64,000 bases of DNA, taken from Dyadobacter sp. UC 10 (GTDB lineage Bacteria > Bacteroidota > Bacteroidia > Cytophagales > Spirosomataceae). The stretch lies in the NCBI RefSeq assembly GCF_008369915.1, contig NZ_VSRN01000001.1, positions 1,302,001 to 1,366,000 on the forward strand, read 5' to 3'. The position numbers and the translations under genes were made by a program. Under the pieces are notes generated by a model. That model saw only the letters and a program-made list of their open reading frames with translations, was not told the origin of the DNA and did no database searches. Below are positions 53,533-62,077 of the stretch, piece after piece (the first letter of the stretch is position 1; each line of letters opens with the position of its first letter).

Positions 53533-54780
53533 TCAAAACTCCAAAACCTCATTATCTCCAAAATTCTCATAAGAACTGGTAATCACTTTCTCTCCGGGCT
53601 TCAGGCCTTCCAGTACTTCGAAATATTCAGGGTTTTTGCGGCCTAGTGTAATGCTGCGTTTTGCGGCGCGTTTGCCGTCGTCGCCGACAACGTATACCCA
53701 GTTACCGCCAGTTTCGGAGAAGAATCCGCCTACTGGAAGCAATGTCGCTTCAGAAGGCTGGCCGAGTTGCAGGCGGATCGGCGCTGATTGTCCTCTCTTG
53801 ATAAGCTCAGGAGCACCTTTGTCAAACTGCATATCCACTTCGAACCGGCCGCTCAATACTTCCGGATAAATTTTGATGATCTTTAATCCGTAGTCTTTTC
53901 CATTGAATTCCATGGAACCCTGCAGTCCGGCAAAAATCCGTGAAATGTAATGTTCGTCCACACTTACACGCATTTTAAATCCATTCAAATCATCGATCTG
54001 GCCGATATTCTGCCCCTGGTTGATATTCGAACCCACCTCTACATTCATGGAAGAAAGTAATCCTGAAACCGGCGCTTTTACCACAAGATTGTCCAGTGTT
54101 TGCCTCCACAGGCTTACGTTTTTCTGGGTATTGGCCAGTGTGCCTTCCAGTTGCGTAATCGTCATCCTGGCGTTCTCCTCCTGGTATTTTTGAGATTCAA
54201 TCTCGATCTCACGCTGGCGGACCAGCTTTTCATAATCCCTTTTGGTTTTAAGAAAATCCGCCTCGGGGATCACTTTGTCCTTATAAAGTTTGGTATTACG
54301 GTCGTGCGCATCTTTCGCCTGATCCAATTGAAAATCCAGGTCACTCAATGTTTTTTGCAGATTAAATCGCGCAATTTTCAGGTTTTGCCGGGTTATTTGA
54401 AGATCGTTGACCAATCGGCTCGCTTCTGTTTCCGATTGCAGGAAGCTCAATTTCAGGTTCTGGTTTTCAAGCCGCAAAAGAATATCCCCCTGCTTTACCA
54501 TATTACCGCCTTCGATAAGTTTCTCGGTAACATATCCGCCCACGATCGCATCCAGCTGAATGGTTTTGAGGGGCTGAACGACACCGGTTACCACAATGAA
54601 TTCGTCGAACCGGCCCGTTTTAACCGTTGATACAGTAAGCTTGTCCTGTTCTACATTCAGTTTGCTGCGCTTGTCGGCGAAGAAAAACTGGTAAACCAGA
54701 AAAGCGACCAATAAAGTGCTGCCGGCGATAATGCCGATCCGCTGGGTAGTCCAGAATTTCTTTGGCTTGATTTTATCCAT
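53533..54780 (-). CDS. Periplasmic adaptor (MacA/HlyD family) of the ABC system
   Basis: 415 residues from the ATG at 54780, chosen because GGAGG lies 7 nt before it; an ATG at 54843 would add 21 residues. One N-terminal TM anchor (about 10-30, IGIIAGSTLLVAFLVYQFFF). Then a barrel-sandwich half (VTGVVQPLKTIQLDAIVGG), a long coiled coil (about 110-245), the second lipoyl half (VKAPVSGLLSSMNVEVGSNI), a beta-barrel and a membrane-proximal end. In MacA-MacB systems this protein bridges the permease and the outer-membrane channel and can stimulate the ATPase. No TolC-like gene is in the window. It is the first gene of the array transcript; the divergent regulator starts 340 bp away. Confidence 0.88.
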   Translation of the reverse strand: MDKIKPKKFWTTQRIGIIAGSTLLVAFLVYQFFFADKRSKLNVEQDKLTVSTVKTGRFDEFIVVTGVVQPLKTIQLDAIVGGYVTEKLIEGGNMVKQGDILLRLENQNLKLSFLQSETEASRLVNDLQITRQNLKIARFNLQKTLSDLDFQLDQAKDAHDRNTKLYKDKVIPEADFLKTKRDYEKLVRQREIEIESQKYQEENARMTITQLEGTLANTQKNVSLWRQTLDNLVVKAPVSGLLSSMNVEVGSNINQGQNIGQIDDLNGFKMRVSVDEHYISRIFAGLQGSMEFNGKDYGLKIIKIYPEVLSGRFEVDMQFDKGAPELIKRGQSAPIRLQLGQPSEATLLPVGGFFSETGGNWVYVVGDDGKRAAKRSITLGRKNPEYFEVLEGLKPGEKVITSSYENFGDNEVLEF

Positions 54781-54886
54781 TGATGATCCTCCGGAGAAAC
54801 CGTTGTTACTGGTGTTTGTTGAGTTAGGTGTCCTGACTTCCATTATATGTGCTATTGAAAATTCTCCTTTATAGTTTCCTCTGATT

Positions 54887-54904
54887 ATCCAATCCCTGTG
54901 CCAA
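54887..54904 (-). promoter_or_regulatory. Sigma-54-like promoter of the adaptor operon
   Basis: The minus strand reads TTGGCACAGGGATTGGAT: TGGCAC, 5-nt gap, TTGG. It differs from the consensus (TGGCAC-N5-TTGC) by one base, but that base is in the conserved GC of the -12 box. It is about 66 bp from the half-site ladder and 44 nt from the upstream candidate ATG (54843). Confidence 0.45.
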
Positions 54905-54969
54905 AGAGGATAATTGATTATAAAGTACTGATTACCAATAGCTATATATATTGCGAATATGCCTTCAAT

Positions 54970-55003
54970 GTTCGTTATCGGACATTTTTGTTCGGCGGCG
55001 GAC
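54970..55003. promoter_or_regulatory. Phased half-site ladder between adaptor and response regulator
   Basis: GTTC (54970), GGAC (54980), GTTC (54990) and GGAC (55000) are spaced exactly 10 bp in alternating orientation. The core CGGACATTTTTGTTC recurs upstream of P13, P9 and P1. It lies in the 340-bp gap 54781-55120 between divergent genes, 118 bp before the regulator's ATG, so it could serve both directions. The rest of the gap is AT-rich without other clear features. Confidence 0.65.
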
Positions 55004-55120
55004 AAGCCGTTTTTTTGATGATTTTGGGTAAAATACCGACTTTTTGGCAGCTTTGAAAATGAATTTTAAATTGTATCCGCTATCTTTCCAAACATTCAAT
55101 TGTGCAATATTCAAATAGCC

Positions 55121-56488
55121 ATGCAACTCTCCGAAGCCAAAATCCTGATCATTGACGATGATGTGGACGTCCTGAGCGCCGCCAAACTTTTGCTGAAACG
55201 TCATGCAAAGGCAGTAGACATAGAAAAAAATCCGCAGAAATTGCCTTTTCTGGTTACCAACGGCGATTATAATCTGATCCTGCTGGATATGAACTTTACC
55301 CGCGACGTGAACAGCGGAAGAGAGGGTTTCCACTGGCTGGACCGCATTCTGGACATCAACCCGGCTGCGAAAGTGATTATGATCACCGCTTATGGGGACA
55401 TTGAAATGGCGATCCGCGCGATCAAATCCGGCGCAATTGACTTCGTCCTCAAACCCTGGGAAAATGATAAATTACTTGCTACGATTGCAGTTGCGCTGGA
55501 AAGCGGGAATGATAAACCTGTCGTTGTACAGGAGGAAAGGTCTAAGGAAGATCCTAAAAAAGCCAAAGCTCCTGGGGATGCGATCGTAGCGACAAGCGAG
55601 ATCATGCGCCAACTTTTGAGTACTTCCGAAAGAGTGGCGGGTACCGACGCCAATGTGCTGATATTGGGAGAAAACGGAACCGGCAAAACCCAGCTTGCCA
55701 AACATATTCATCAAAATTCCAAGCGTGCCGACAAGCCTTTCGTGGTAGTCGACCTGGGCGCATTGAGCGAGTCATTATTTGAAAGCGAGCTCTTCGGACA
55801 TGTAAAAGGAGCGTTTACGGACGCGAAGGAAGACCGGGCCGGGAGATTTGAGGAAGCAAAAGGCGGCACTATATTCCTGGATGAAATCGGAAATCTGACC
55901 CTGGCATTGCAGGCCAAGCTGCTGACAGTAATTCAGGAGCGCAGGGTCACGCGGGTGGGTTCCAATAAGCCTATTTCCCTGGACGTGCGGCTTTTGTGTG
56001 CTACCAATATGAATATCGAAAAAATGGTGGCCGAAAAAACATTCCGGCAGGATCTGCTTTACCGGATCAATACCATCGAGCTGGACCTGCCGCCACTACG
56101 TGAACGACCCGAGGATATCAGCGCACTTGCAGATCATTATCTCAAACAATACGCGAAAAAATACAACCGCCCGGTCAACGACATCAGCAATGCGTTGATC
56201 AAGAAAATGCAGCAGTACAACTGGCCAGGCAATATCCGGGAATTGCAGCACGCGGTAGAACGTGCTGTGATCTTATCTCAGGAAAAAACCCTGCAACCCG
56301 ACGATCTCTTCCTTAAAAGTTCGGCCGGACAGCCTACAACCGCCACCGGATTCGATCTGGAAGACATGGAAAAAACGATGATCGTGAAAGCGATGAAGCG
56401 GTTCAACGGAAATATTACCGACGCAGCACGTGAGCTTGGATTAAGCCGGGCCGCATTGTACCGGAGAATGGAAAAGTACGGCCTGTGA
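55121..56488 (+). CDS. Sigma-54-dependent response regulator (NtrC family)
   Basis: 455 residues from the ATG at 55121 (a TTG at 55100 would add seven). Receiver domain 1-130 with acidic pocket IDDD (11-14), phospho-acceptor Asp56 (ILLDMNF) and LKPW. AAA+ domain with Walker A GENGTGKT (183-190), sigma-54 loop GAFTDA (230-235, where GAFTGA is canonical), Walker [12 protein letters not shown] and arginine-finger region [10 protein letters not shown]-terminal Fis-type HTH (about 415-455; [19 protein letters not shown]). It would activate sigma-54 promoters from enhancer-like sites once phosphorylated. No histidine kinase gene follows, so the kinase must be elsewhere. It is divergent from the adaptor operon and shares the half-site ladder. 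Confidence 0.95.
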   Translation: MQLSEAKILIIDDDVDVLSAAKLLLKRHAKAVDIEKNPQKLPFLVTNGDYNLILLDMNFTRDVNSGREGFHWLDRILDINPAAKVIMITAYGDIEMAIRAIKSGAIDFVLKPWENDKLLATIAVALESGNDKPVVVQEERSKEDPKKAKAPGDAIVATSEIMRQLLSTSERVAGTDANVLILGENGTGKTQLAKHIHQNSKRADKPFVVVDLGALSESLFESELFGHVKGAFTDAKEDRAGRFEEAKGGTIFLDEIGNLTLALQAKLLTVIQERRVTRVGSNKPISLDVRLLCATNMNIEKMVAEKTFRQDLLYRINTIELDLPPLRERPEDISALADHYLKQYAKKYNRPVNDISNALIKKMQQYNWPGNIRELQHAVERAVILSQEKTLQPDDLFLKSSAGQPTTATGFDLEDMEKTMIVKAMKRFNGNITDAARELGLSRAALYRRMEKYGL

Positions 56489-56489
56489 A

Positions 56490-57209
56490 TTACCAAATGT
56501 GATAAGTCAAGGAAAGCTGCGTTCCACGCAAGGCGTAGGAAGAGTAGGTGGGGTAGAGTACTTTATTGAATTGACTGTACCCGCTAACGTAGTCCATTCT
56601 GCCTGCAAAATAGCGCACAGCCTCCACGGACAAATGCCTGCCGATTTTAATACCAAAACCTGCAAAAAAATGCATTTGCCGGTCCAGTTTTCTGTTGGGT
56701 AACAGATCAAAATCCGCTTTCAGCTTTCTGGGCTCCTCTATGCCGGTTACCGAACTCCTGAATTGATTATCAAAAGATCCTTTCAATATGCAGAAAGGCA
56801 TAATGCCCGCTTTCAAGTATGGCTGAAAGCCTTTTGTAAACGGAGAGAACTGCAATGCTACAGGCAGCTGGACGCGCTGGAATTCATTATCGTACTGTGT
56901 TGTATTAACAATCCGCCCTACATTCTCAGCATTGAAGTTAAAGACCCTAAGTCGCTCGTCGCTGAACTGCTGGAATTCTATATCAGCAGTGGCTGTGAAA
57001 TATTTGAGAAATCTGTAGCCGGTACGCAGACCAATACTATAATTATTGCCCCGTTGATATTCGTCCCGCACTTCAATGTCGCGGATTACCGTTCTATTCG
57101 ACCCGCTTTTCCCGATACCTGCCTTTACACCGAAGGTCCACGGAGAATTTTGCGCGAAAGAACAGGACAAACTCACTAGCAAAAATGCGATGGTATAGTA
57201 GATGCGCAT
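56490..57209 (-). CDS. PorT-like outer-membrane beta-barrel protein
   Basis: 239 residues from the ATG at 57209 (MRIYYTIAFLLVSLSCSFAQ signal peptide); a TTG at 57245 would add 12. The mature protein has alternating beta-strands typical of 'outer membrane beta-barrel domain' or PorT-like proteins (WTFGVKAGIGKSG, YSIGLRTGYRFLKYF, RGTQLSLTYHIW at the end). It ends one base from the end of the response regulator, convergent with it. In the slot where a sensor kinase often follows such a regulator, this unrelated-looking gene is found. Function unknown. Confidence 0.7.
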   Translation of the reverse strand: MRIYYTIAFLLVSLSCSFAQNSPWTFGVKAGIGKSGSNRTVIRDIEVRDEYQRGNNYSIGLRTGYRFLKYFTATADIEFQQFSDERLRVFNFNAENVGRIVNTTQYDNEFQRVQLPVALQFSPFTKGFQPYLKAGIMPFCILKGSFDNQFRSSVTGIEEPRKLKADFDLLPNRKLDRQMHFFAGFGIKIGRHLSVEAVRYFAGRMDYVSGYSQFNKVLYPTYSSYALRGTQLSLTYHIW

Positions 57210-57323
57210 ATCAGTTTGAGTTAGATTACTTTTTCCAGACAGCAATCAGCGCCAAGCCGTTGCCTCAGGCTGGTATATTTATTTAGGAAAATCAGGAAGA
57301 TATTACCTACAAAAGCTTCAAAA

Positions 57324-59267
57324 ATGACAAAATACTTTTCGGCTGTTTTATTATCCTTTTGCTCCATATCCCTTTTTGCGCAAAGTCCTGCATTAGAACC
57401 GGTTCCCCTTAAAAACGTAAAAACCACCTCCGGATTCTGGCATGAAAGGCTGGAAACTGCCCGGACAACCACGATCCCCCACGCGCTCCATCAATGCGAA
57501 GAGTCGGGCCGGTTTGACAATTTTGCTGTTGCAGGAGGGCTTAAAAAGGGCGAATTCAAGGGTGTGCGCTTCAATGATTCGGATGTTTTCAAAGTTGTAG
57601 AAGGCGCTTCTTATGTGTTACAAAATCACCCGGACCCTAAGCTTGATCATTACGTCGACAGCCTGATCACGCTTTTTGCAGCGGCCCAGGAGCCCGATGG
57701 ATATTTATACACGATCAGGACAATCAACAAAGATACTACCGGCTCCTACGACTGGATTGCCGGCCCCTATCGCTATTCTTTCGAAAACGGCAGCCACGAG
57801 CTCTACAATGTGGGGCACCTTTATGAAGCGGCTGTTGCCCACTACCAGGCCACAGGCAAGAAAACTTTGCTGGATGTAGCGATCAAAAACGCGGATCACC
57901 TGGTCAAAACCATTGGCCCAAAGCCTGGACAGCTGATGGTAGTTCCAGGTCACGAAGAAACCGAAACTGCGTTGATCCGCCTTTATCACGCCACAGGAAA
58001 GAAAGAGTACCTCGAACTTTCCAAATTCTTCATCGCCATGCGCGGGCGGTCTGATAAACGGCCATTGTTTCTCGACGAGCACAAACTCGGACCTGCGTAT
58101 TTCCAGGACCAGGTTCCTTTTGTGAGGCAAAGGGAAGCGGTGGGTCACGCAGTGCGGGCACAGTACCTGTACGCAGGCGTTACGGATATGCTGATGGTTG
58201 AAAATGATGCGCAGTACCAGAATGCCCTGGATTCGATCTGGCAGGATGCGACTTATAAAAAGCAATATATCACTGGCGGAGTCGGTGCGCGGGAAGATGG
58301 GGAGGCATTTGACAAAGCCTACATATTGCCCAATGATAATGCTTATCAGGAAACGTGCGCGGCGATTGCCAATATGCTCTGGAACCATAAAATGTACCTC
58401 CATACAGGTGAAAGCAAATATATGGACGTATTCGAACGGGTTCTGTACAACGGGTTTCTGGGCGGAATGTCTGTGAAGGGCAACGAATTTTTTTATGTAA
58501 ACCCGATGGCTTCCAATGGAAAAAATGACTTTGGCAAAGGTACCGGCGCTGTTCGGAGTTCTTGGTTCGGTACCGCCTGCTGCCCGACTAATGTGTCGCG
58601 CTTTTTACCTTCCATGCCTGCTTACGTATATGCTATTAAAGATAAAGAGGTCTTTATCAACCTATTTGCCGGAAATGAAGCTACACTCGCCCTGGACGGA
58701 AATGCGGTAAAAATAATGCAGGAAACGAATTATCCCTGGGAAGGAAAAGTCAAAATAACCGTTACTCCGGAGAAAACAGGCGCATTTCCGATCTCCGTCC
58801 GAATTCCCGGCTGGGCTTCGGGACAGGCCATTCCGGGTGACTTGTACACCTACACTTCCGGCCAGCCCAAGCCGGTTATGTTACAGGTAAATGGCAAAAA
58901 AATCGATGCCGCAGCCAACAACGGCTACGTACGCATTGACCGCACCTGGAAAAAAGGTGACGTGATAGAAGTTGCATTGGATATGCCGGTTCGTCAGGTT
59001 GTTTCAAATAAAAATATCAAGACAAACCACGGGAAAGTCGCCATAGAACGCGGGCCGGTTCTGTATTGTGCAGAGGGGCACGATAACAACGGGAAAGCGT
59101 TGTCTCTTACCATTTCACCTGATCAGGCATTTACCCCTGAATTTCGCAAAGATATACTGGGAGGTATCAATGTGCTGAAATCGCAAAGCGCGACGCTTAT
59201 CCCCTACTACGCCTGGGCAAACCGCGGCGCTAACGAAATGACCGTCTGGTTCGATTCAGCGAAATAA
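57324..59267 (+). CDS. GH127 family beta-L-arabinofuranosidase-like glycosidase
   Basis: 647 residues. Signal peptide MTKYFSAVLLSFCSISLFAQ, then a DUF1680/GH127 catalytic domain ((alpha/alpha)6 barrel with beta domains). GH127 enzymes remove beta-L-arabinofuranose using a Cys nucleophile held by a zinc site. Candidate residues are visible: Glu343 and Cys345 (YQETCAA) and Cys419-Cys420 (GTACCPTN), placed as Glu338, Cys340, Cys417 and Cys418 in HypBA1. The C-terminal part (PVRQVVSNKNIKTNHGKVA, ERGPVLYCAEG) is also typical. Exported, so it would act on plant arabinosides in the periplasm or outside. It is divergent from the PorT-like gene and convergent with the LEA-type gene. Confidence 0.9.
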   Translation: MTKYFSAVLLSFCSISLFAQSPALEPVPLKNVKTTSGFWHERLETARTTTIPHALHQCEESGRFDNFAVAGGLKKGEFKGVRFNDSDVFKVVEGASYVLQNHPDPKLDHYVDSLITLFAAAQEPDGYLYTIRTINKDTTGSYDWIAGPYRYSFENGSHELYNVGHLYEAAVAHYQATGKKTLLDVAIKNADHLVKTIGPKPGQLMVVPGHEETETALIRLYHATGKKEYLELSKFFIAMRGRSDKRPLFLDEHKLGPAYFQDQVPFVRQREAVGHAVRAQYLYAGVTDMLMVENDAQYQNALDSIWQDATYKKQYITGGVGAREDGEAFDKAYILPNDNAYQETCAAIANMLWNHKMYLHTGESKYMDVFERVLYNGFLGGMSVKGNEFFYVNPMASNGKNDFGKGTGAVRSSWFGTACCPTNVSRFLPSMPAYVYAIKDKEVFINLFAGNEATLALDGNAVKIMQETNYPWEGKVKITVTPEKTGAFPISVRIPGWASGQAIPGDLYTYTSGQPKPVMLQVNGKKIDAAANNGYVRIDRTWKKGDVIEVALDMPVRQVVSNKNIKTNHGKVAIERGPVLYCAEGHDNNGKALSLTISPDQAFTPEFRKDILGGINVLKSQSATLIPYYAWANRGANEMTVWFDSAK

Positions 59268-59273
59268 ACCTGC

Positions 59274-60188
59274 TCATTTCGCAAGATTCTTTTTGACAGT
59301 TTCCAGGTCTTTCAGCTCACCGTCGACAATGACATTGACATCACTTTTCTTGAAAATGTCATTGTCGGACACGAGCTTGGTTTTGAAATATAAAGTAAAC
59401 GGAATGGATTTCCCTTTGGTAACCACCTGCCCCACCGCTTTGAGTAATTTGCCCATTTCCACAGTGAGCGGGATCTGATAGATTTCACTACTTTTTCCCT
59501 TGATTTTGGTAGCCCCTTTCACACTACCCTCCGCAAGCCGCTCCTGCGTGCCGAGGCTCACCACATAGGAAGGATCCTCAAACTGCACAGGGAAGGGATT
59601 TTGATTGGAAAACTTCAACTGCAACATCACTTCTGATTTCCCCAAACGAAACTTGGTAAGGTCAAAATCTACGATCTCCACTTTTGGAAGACGATATAGG
59701 GGTAGTCGTTTATCTTTGCTGAGCGTGATGGAATCTTTGCCTAAGAAAGATCTGTTCAGCGTAAACCTGCCTTCAAAATGGTAGTTGGCGCTGTCCTCGC
59801 CCTGCCTGGCTTCCGAATCTCCCTCCTGTTTCAACTTCTTGATTTTCAACTTTGCCGGCACGCTGACCATCGTACTGTCACGCGACTTGATCAGCAATGG
59901 TTTGGCATATTCATCCTCGACAATAGTTACTCCGTTCATTTGAACAAAATAGTCGAAACGCTTGATATCAAGCTCGATAGGCAAAGGGTTATGTACCAGT
60001 AATTTAAGTGAAAGATCAATGGTACTGTCGGTAATATTGGTGATATGCCCGATACCCATTTCCACTCTGGGTTTGAGCCCTGAAACCGGGTTTGCATTCT
60101 CCTTTTTGTAGTAATTCCATCCTAACCAGCCACCAACCACAAGTATAATAATGACTATGAGCGTAATAAGTGTTTTACGGTTTTTCAT
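59274..60188 (-). CDS. LEA14/WHy-type domain protein with N-terminal membrane anchor
   Basis: 304 residues. N-terminal TM (TLITLIVIIILVVGGWLGWNY), then two beta-sandwich repeats: one about 45-130 (LKLLVHNPLPIELDIKRFDY) and one about 165-290 (LQLKFSNQNPFPVQFEDPSY). The NPLPxxxD and NPFPxxFxD elements are typical of the LEA type 2 / water-stress-and-hypersensitive-response (WHy) fold. Such bacterial proteins are linked to desiccation or stress tolerance, but the function is unproven. It is convergent with the GH127 gene, ending 6 nt from it. No operon partner. Confidence 0.75.
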   Translation of the reverse strand: MKNRKTLITLIVIIILVVGGWLGWNYYKKENANPVSGLKPRVEMGIGHITNITDSTIDLSLKLLVHNPLPIELDIKRFDYFVQMNGVTIVEDEYAKPLLIKSRDSTMVSVPAKLKIKKLKQEGDSEARQGEDSANYHFEGRFTLNRSFLGKDSITLSKDKRLPLYRLPKVEIVDFDLTKFRLGKSEVMLQLKFSNQNPFPVQFEDPSYVVSLGTQERLAEGSVKGATKIKGKSSEIYQIPLTVEMGKLLKAVGQVVTKGKSIPFTLYFKTKLVSDNDIFKKSDVNVIVDGELKDLETVKKNLAK

Positions 60189-60446
60189 TTGCGTGGGTAT
60201 GATTTAGGTGAAGAATACTAAAACCATTCCGTTCTCCGCCGACCCGGCGTTCTCAATGTGATCAATGCTTAGCCGTTGCTACTGCCGGGTTTGAACTAAT
60301 ATGTGTGTACTAATTTCTGCATGTGAGCCGAACGAAGTCTGCTGGGATGCACTCAGGGTATTGGAATGGATTTTTTATAACGGCTGCCTCAGTTGGATGC
60401 ACCACATTCAACCAATCAACAATCTTAACCATTAAAATCAACAATC

Positions 60447-60986
60447 ATGAAAGCGACGAAAGGCAAAGCCACCAAACAAATCACAGGAAATGACAGTGAA
60501 AAATTAAAAGAACTTTTTGTAGACGGCCTGAAAGACATTTACTGGGCTGAAAAGCATTTGGCAAAAGCATTGACGAAAATGTCCAAAAATGCAACTTCCG
60601 ACGAACTGAAAGCAGCCTTTGAGCAGCATACCACTGAAACCGAAGAGCATGCGACCCGCCTGGAACAGGTTTTTGAAATGCTAGGAGAAAAAGCGCAGGC
60701 AAAAAAATGTGCTGCTATGGAAGGGTTGATCGAGGAGGCTAACGAGATCATTACCAGTACGGACAAAGGAACAATGGTGCGCGATTGCGGGCTCATTATG
60801 GCCGCGCAAAAAGTGGAGCATTATGAAATTGCTTCCTATGGCACCCTGCGCAACATCGCCCGGACACTGGGCCACAACGATGCCGCAGAAATGCTTCAGC
60901 AAACACTTGATCAGGAAGGTGAAACCGACCACAAGCTGACTGAGCTGGCAGAGGCTTACGTGAACGAGGAGGCTAGTGTAGAATAA
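60447..60986 (+). CDS. DUF892 ferritin-like protein (YciE/YciF family)
   Basis: 179 residues. A basic N-terminal tail (MKATKGKATKQ) followed by a four-helix ferritin-like domain: KELFVDGLKDIYWAEKHLAK, FEQHTTETEEHATRLEQVFE, VEHYEIASYGTLRNIA, QTLDQEGETDHKLTELAEAY. Glu and His residues in EEH, EHYE and EGETDHK are the probable metal ligands. Such proteins are stress-induced in several bacteria; the exact activity is not settled. A strong bidirectional terminator follows, shared with the convergent gene. The 258-nt region before it shows no other feature. Confidence 0.9.
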   Translation: MKATKGKATKQITGNDSEKLKELFVDGLKDIYWAEKHLAKALTKMSKNATSDELKAAFEQHTTETEEHATRLEQVFEMLGEKAQAKKCAAMEGLIEEANEIITSTDKGTMVRDCGLIMAAQKVEHYEIASYGTLRNIARTLGHNDAAEMLQQTLDQEGETDHKLTELAEAYVNEEASVE

Positions 60987-61010
60987 ACTGGCATATGTGT
61001 TAAAACAAAA

Positions 61011-61041
61011 AGTGGTGACCTGCCTGATGCGGGTCACCACT
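61011..61041. terminator. Bidirectional terminator between convergent stress genes
   Basis: AGTGGTGACC (61011-61020) and GGTCACCACT (61032-61041) form a perfect 10-bp GC-rich stem with an 11-nt loop. A U-tract follows on the plus strand (61041-61047) and an A-run precedes it, so it can stop both neighbours. Confidence 0.9.
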
Positions 61042-61065
61042 TTTTTTCTGTATAAAGATAGTACA

Positions 61066-61560
61066 CTAGGTCAGATTCAACTTTCCGTGATCACCTCCTT
61101 CCGGCGTTGTGCCGGTTAATGCCGCCTTGAGCATCGAGAAGAATACGACCATTTTCGAAGATGTAGCATCCCAATATGCAGCCTCTTCGGTTACAACCCT
61201 GATTAGCACCAGATCGGGATCGTCTTTTCCTTCCGGAAACCAGGCTTTCGACATGACATTGAACAGTTCCTCCTTTTTCGCCTCGTCGTGAACCTGTCCG
61301 GCATTACCGGAAATACTCAGGTAGGTATTGTTTTTAGGTTCTGAATAAATCAGGGTTACCGACTCGCCGTTATTACTGGCCGGCTCGGAGTTACGACTAG
61401 CAAAAAACCACACATTTCCTTCATTATCAATCTCCTGCGTAGTCATCGGGCGTGAATCGATCCGGTTGTTTTTGTAAGTGGTGTACATACAAAAACGAAT
61501 GTCCTCAGCCAGCGACTTCAATTTTTTTATCGCTTCTTGATCTTCAAAATCCTTTTCCAT
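61066..61560 (-). CDS. Pyridoxamine 5'-phosphate oxidase-like FMN-binding protein
   Basis: 164 residues. Starts MEKDFEDQEAIKKLKSLAED. The split-barrel fold is indicated by RPMTTQEIDNEGNVWFFAS, LIYSEPKNNTYLSISGNAGQ and DLVLIRVVTEEAAYWDA, as in general stress protein 26 (GSP26) relatives of PNPOx. Members bind FMN or F420 and are often stress-linked; catalytic activity cannot be read from the sequence. It is convergent with the DUF892 gene and 78 nt from the 2TM gene on the same strand, so the two may be cotranscribed. Confidence 0.85.
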   Translation of the reverse strand: MEKDFEDQEAIKKLKSLAEDIRFCMYTTYKNNRIDSRPMTTQEIDNEGNVWFFASRNSEPASNNGESVTLIYSEPKNNTYLSISGNAGQVHDEAKKEELFNVMSKAWFPEGKDDPDLVLIRVVTEEAAYWDATSSKMVVFFSMLKAALTGTTPEGGDHGKLNLT

Positions 61561-61638
61561 GATGGTGTTTAGTTTGTCTTATGAATCATTTATCAAAAGA
61601 TCCTAAAACAACCATTCCATAGGGGAAACGAGCAAAGT

Positions 61639-61908
61639 CTATTCCCTTACCAGCCGCTCATATTCCCGTTTGGCCAGCGCATCTTCATCCAGATTGCCGT
61701 ATGCGGTAAAATAATGCATTCCCAGCCCGATACCCCAGCCCAGCATCGGAAAGACCGGCCAGGGAATGGGGTTGAAATTTGGATAGTGTGTGAAGAAATA
61801 CAATAGCCACAGGCCGGCGTTGATGATCAGGTAGGTGCGCAAATGAATTTTGAAAGCTGCCCTTTTTTTCGCCTTTTTCCATAGAACTGCATCACGCGGA
61901 GTTTCCAT
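61639..61908 (-). CDS. 2TM-domain membrane protein
   Basis: 89 residues. Two TM segments (about 28-42, LIINAGLWLLYFFTH; and about 50-68, WPVFPMLGWGIGLGMHYF) with a basic N-terminus (KKAKKRAAFKIHLRTYL) and a charged C-terminus. It matches the small 2TM domain family, common in Bacteroidota alone or fused to histidine kinases. Role unknown; it may be cotranscribed with the FMN-binding protein gene. The downstream spacer to 61560 contains nothing notable. Confidence 0.8.
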   Translation of the reverse strand: METPRDAVLWKKAKKRAAFKIHLRTYLIINAGLWLLYFFTHYPNFNPIPWPVFPMLGWGIGLGMHYFTAYGNLDEDALAKREYERLVRE

Positions 61909-62077
61909 CTTCTTTTCGTTTTTTGGTTAGATGAATCAGTTGCCTATAATATCCTGATGTTCAGGAGCTATAACTCAAAACTAACGAACTGGCGGCCTGA
62001 ATTCAATCTTCACCCGACGGAGTGTAGAAATTCCCCGACGAAAGAACGAAATGCAGGGGTAAACTTCAATGTACCTT

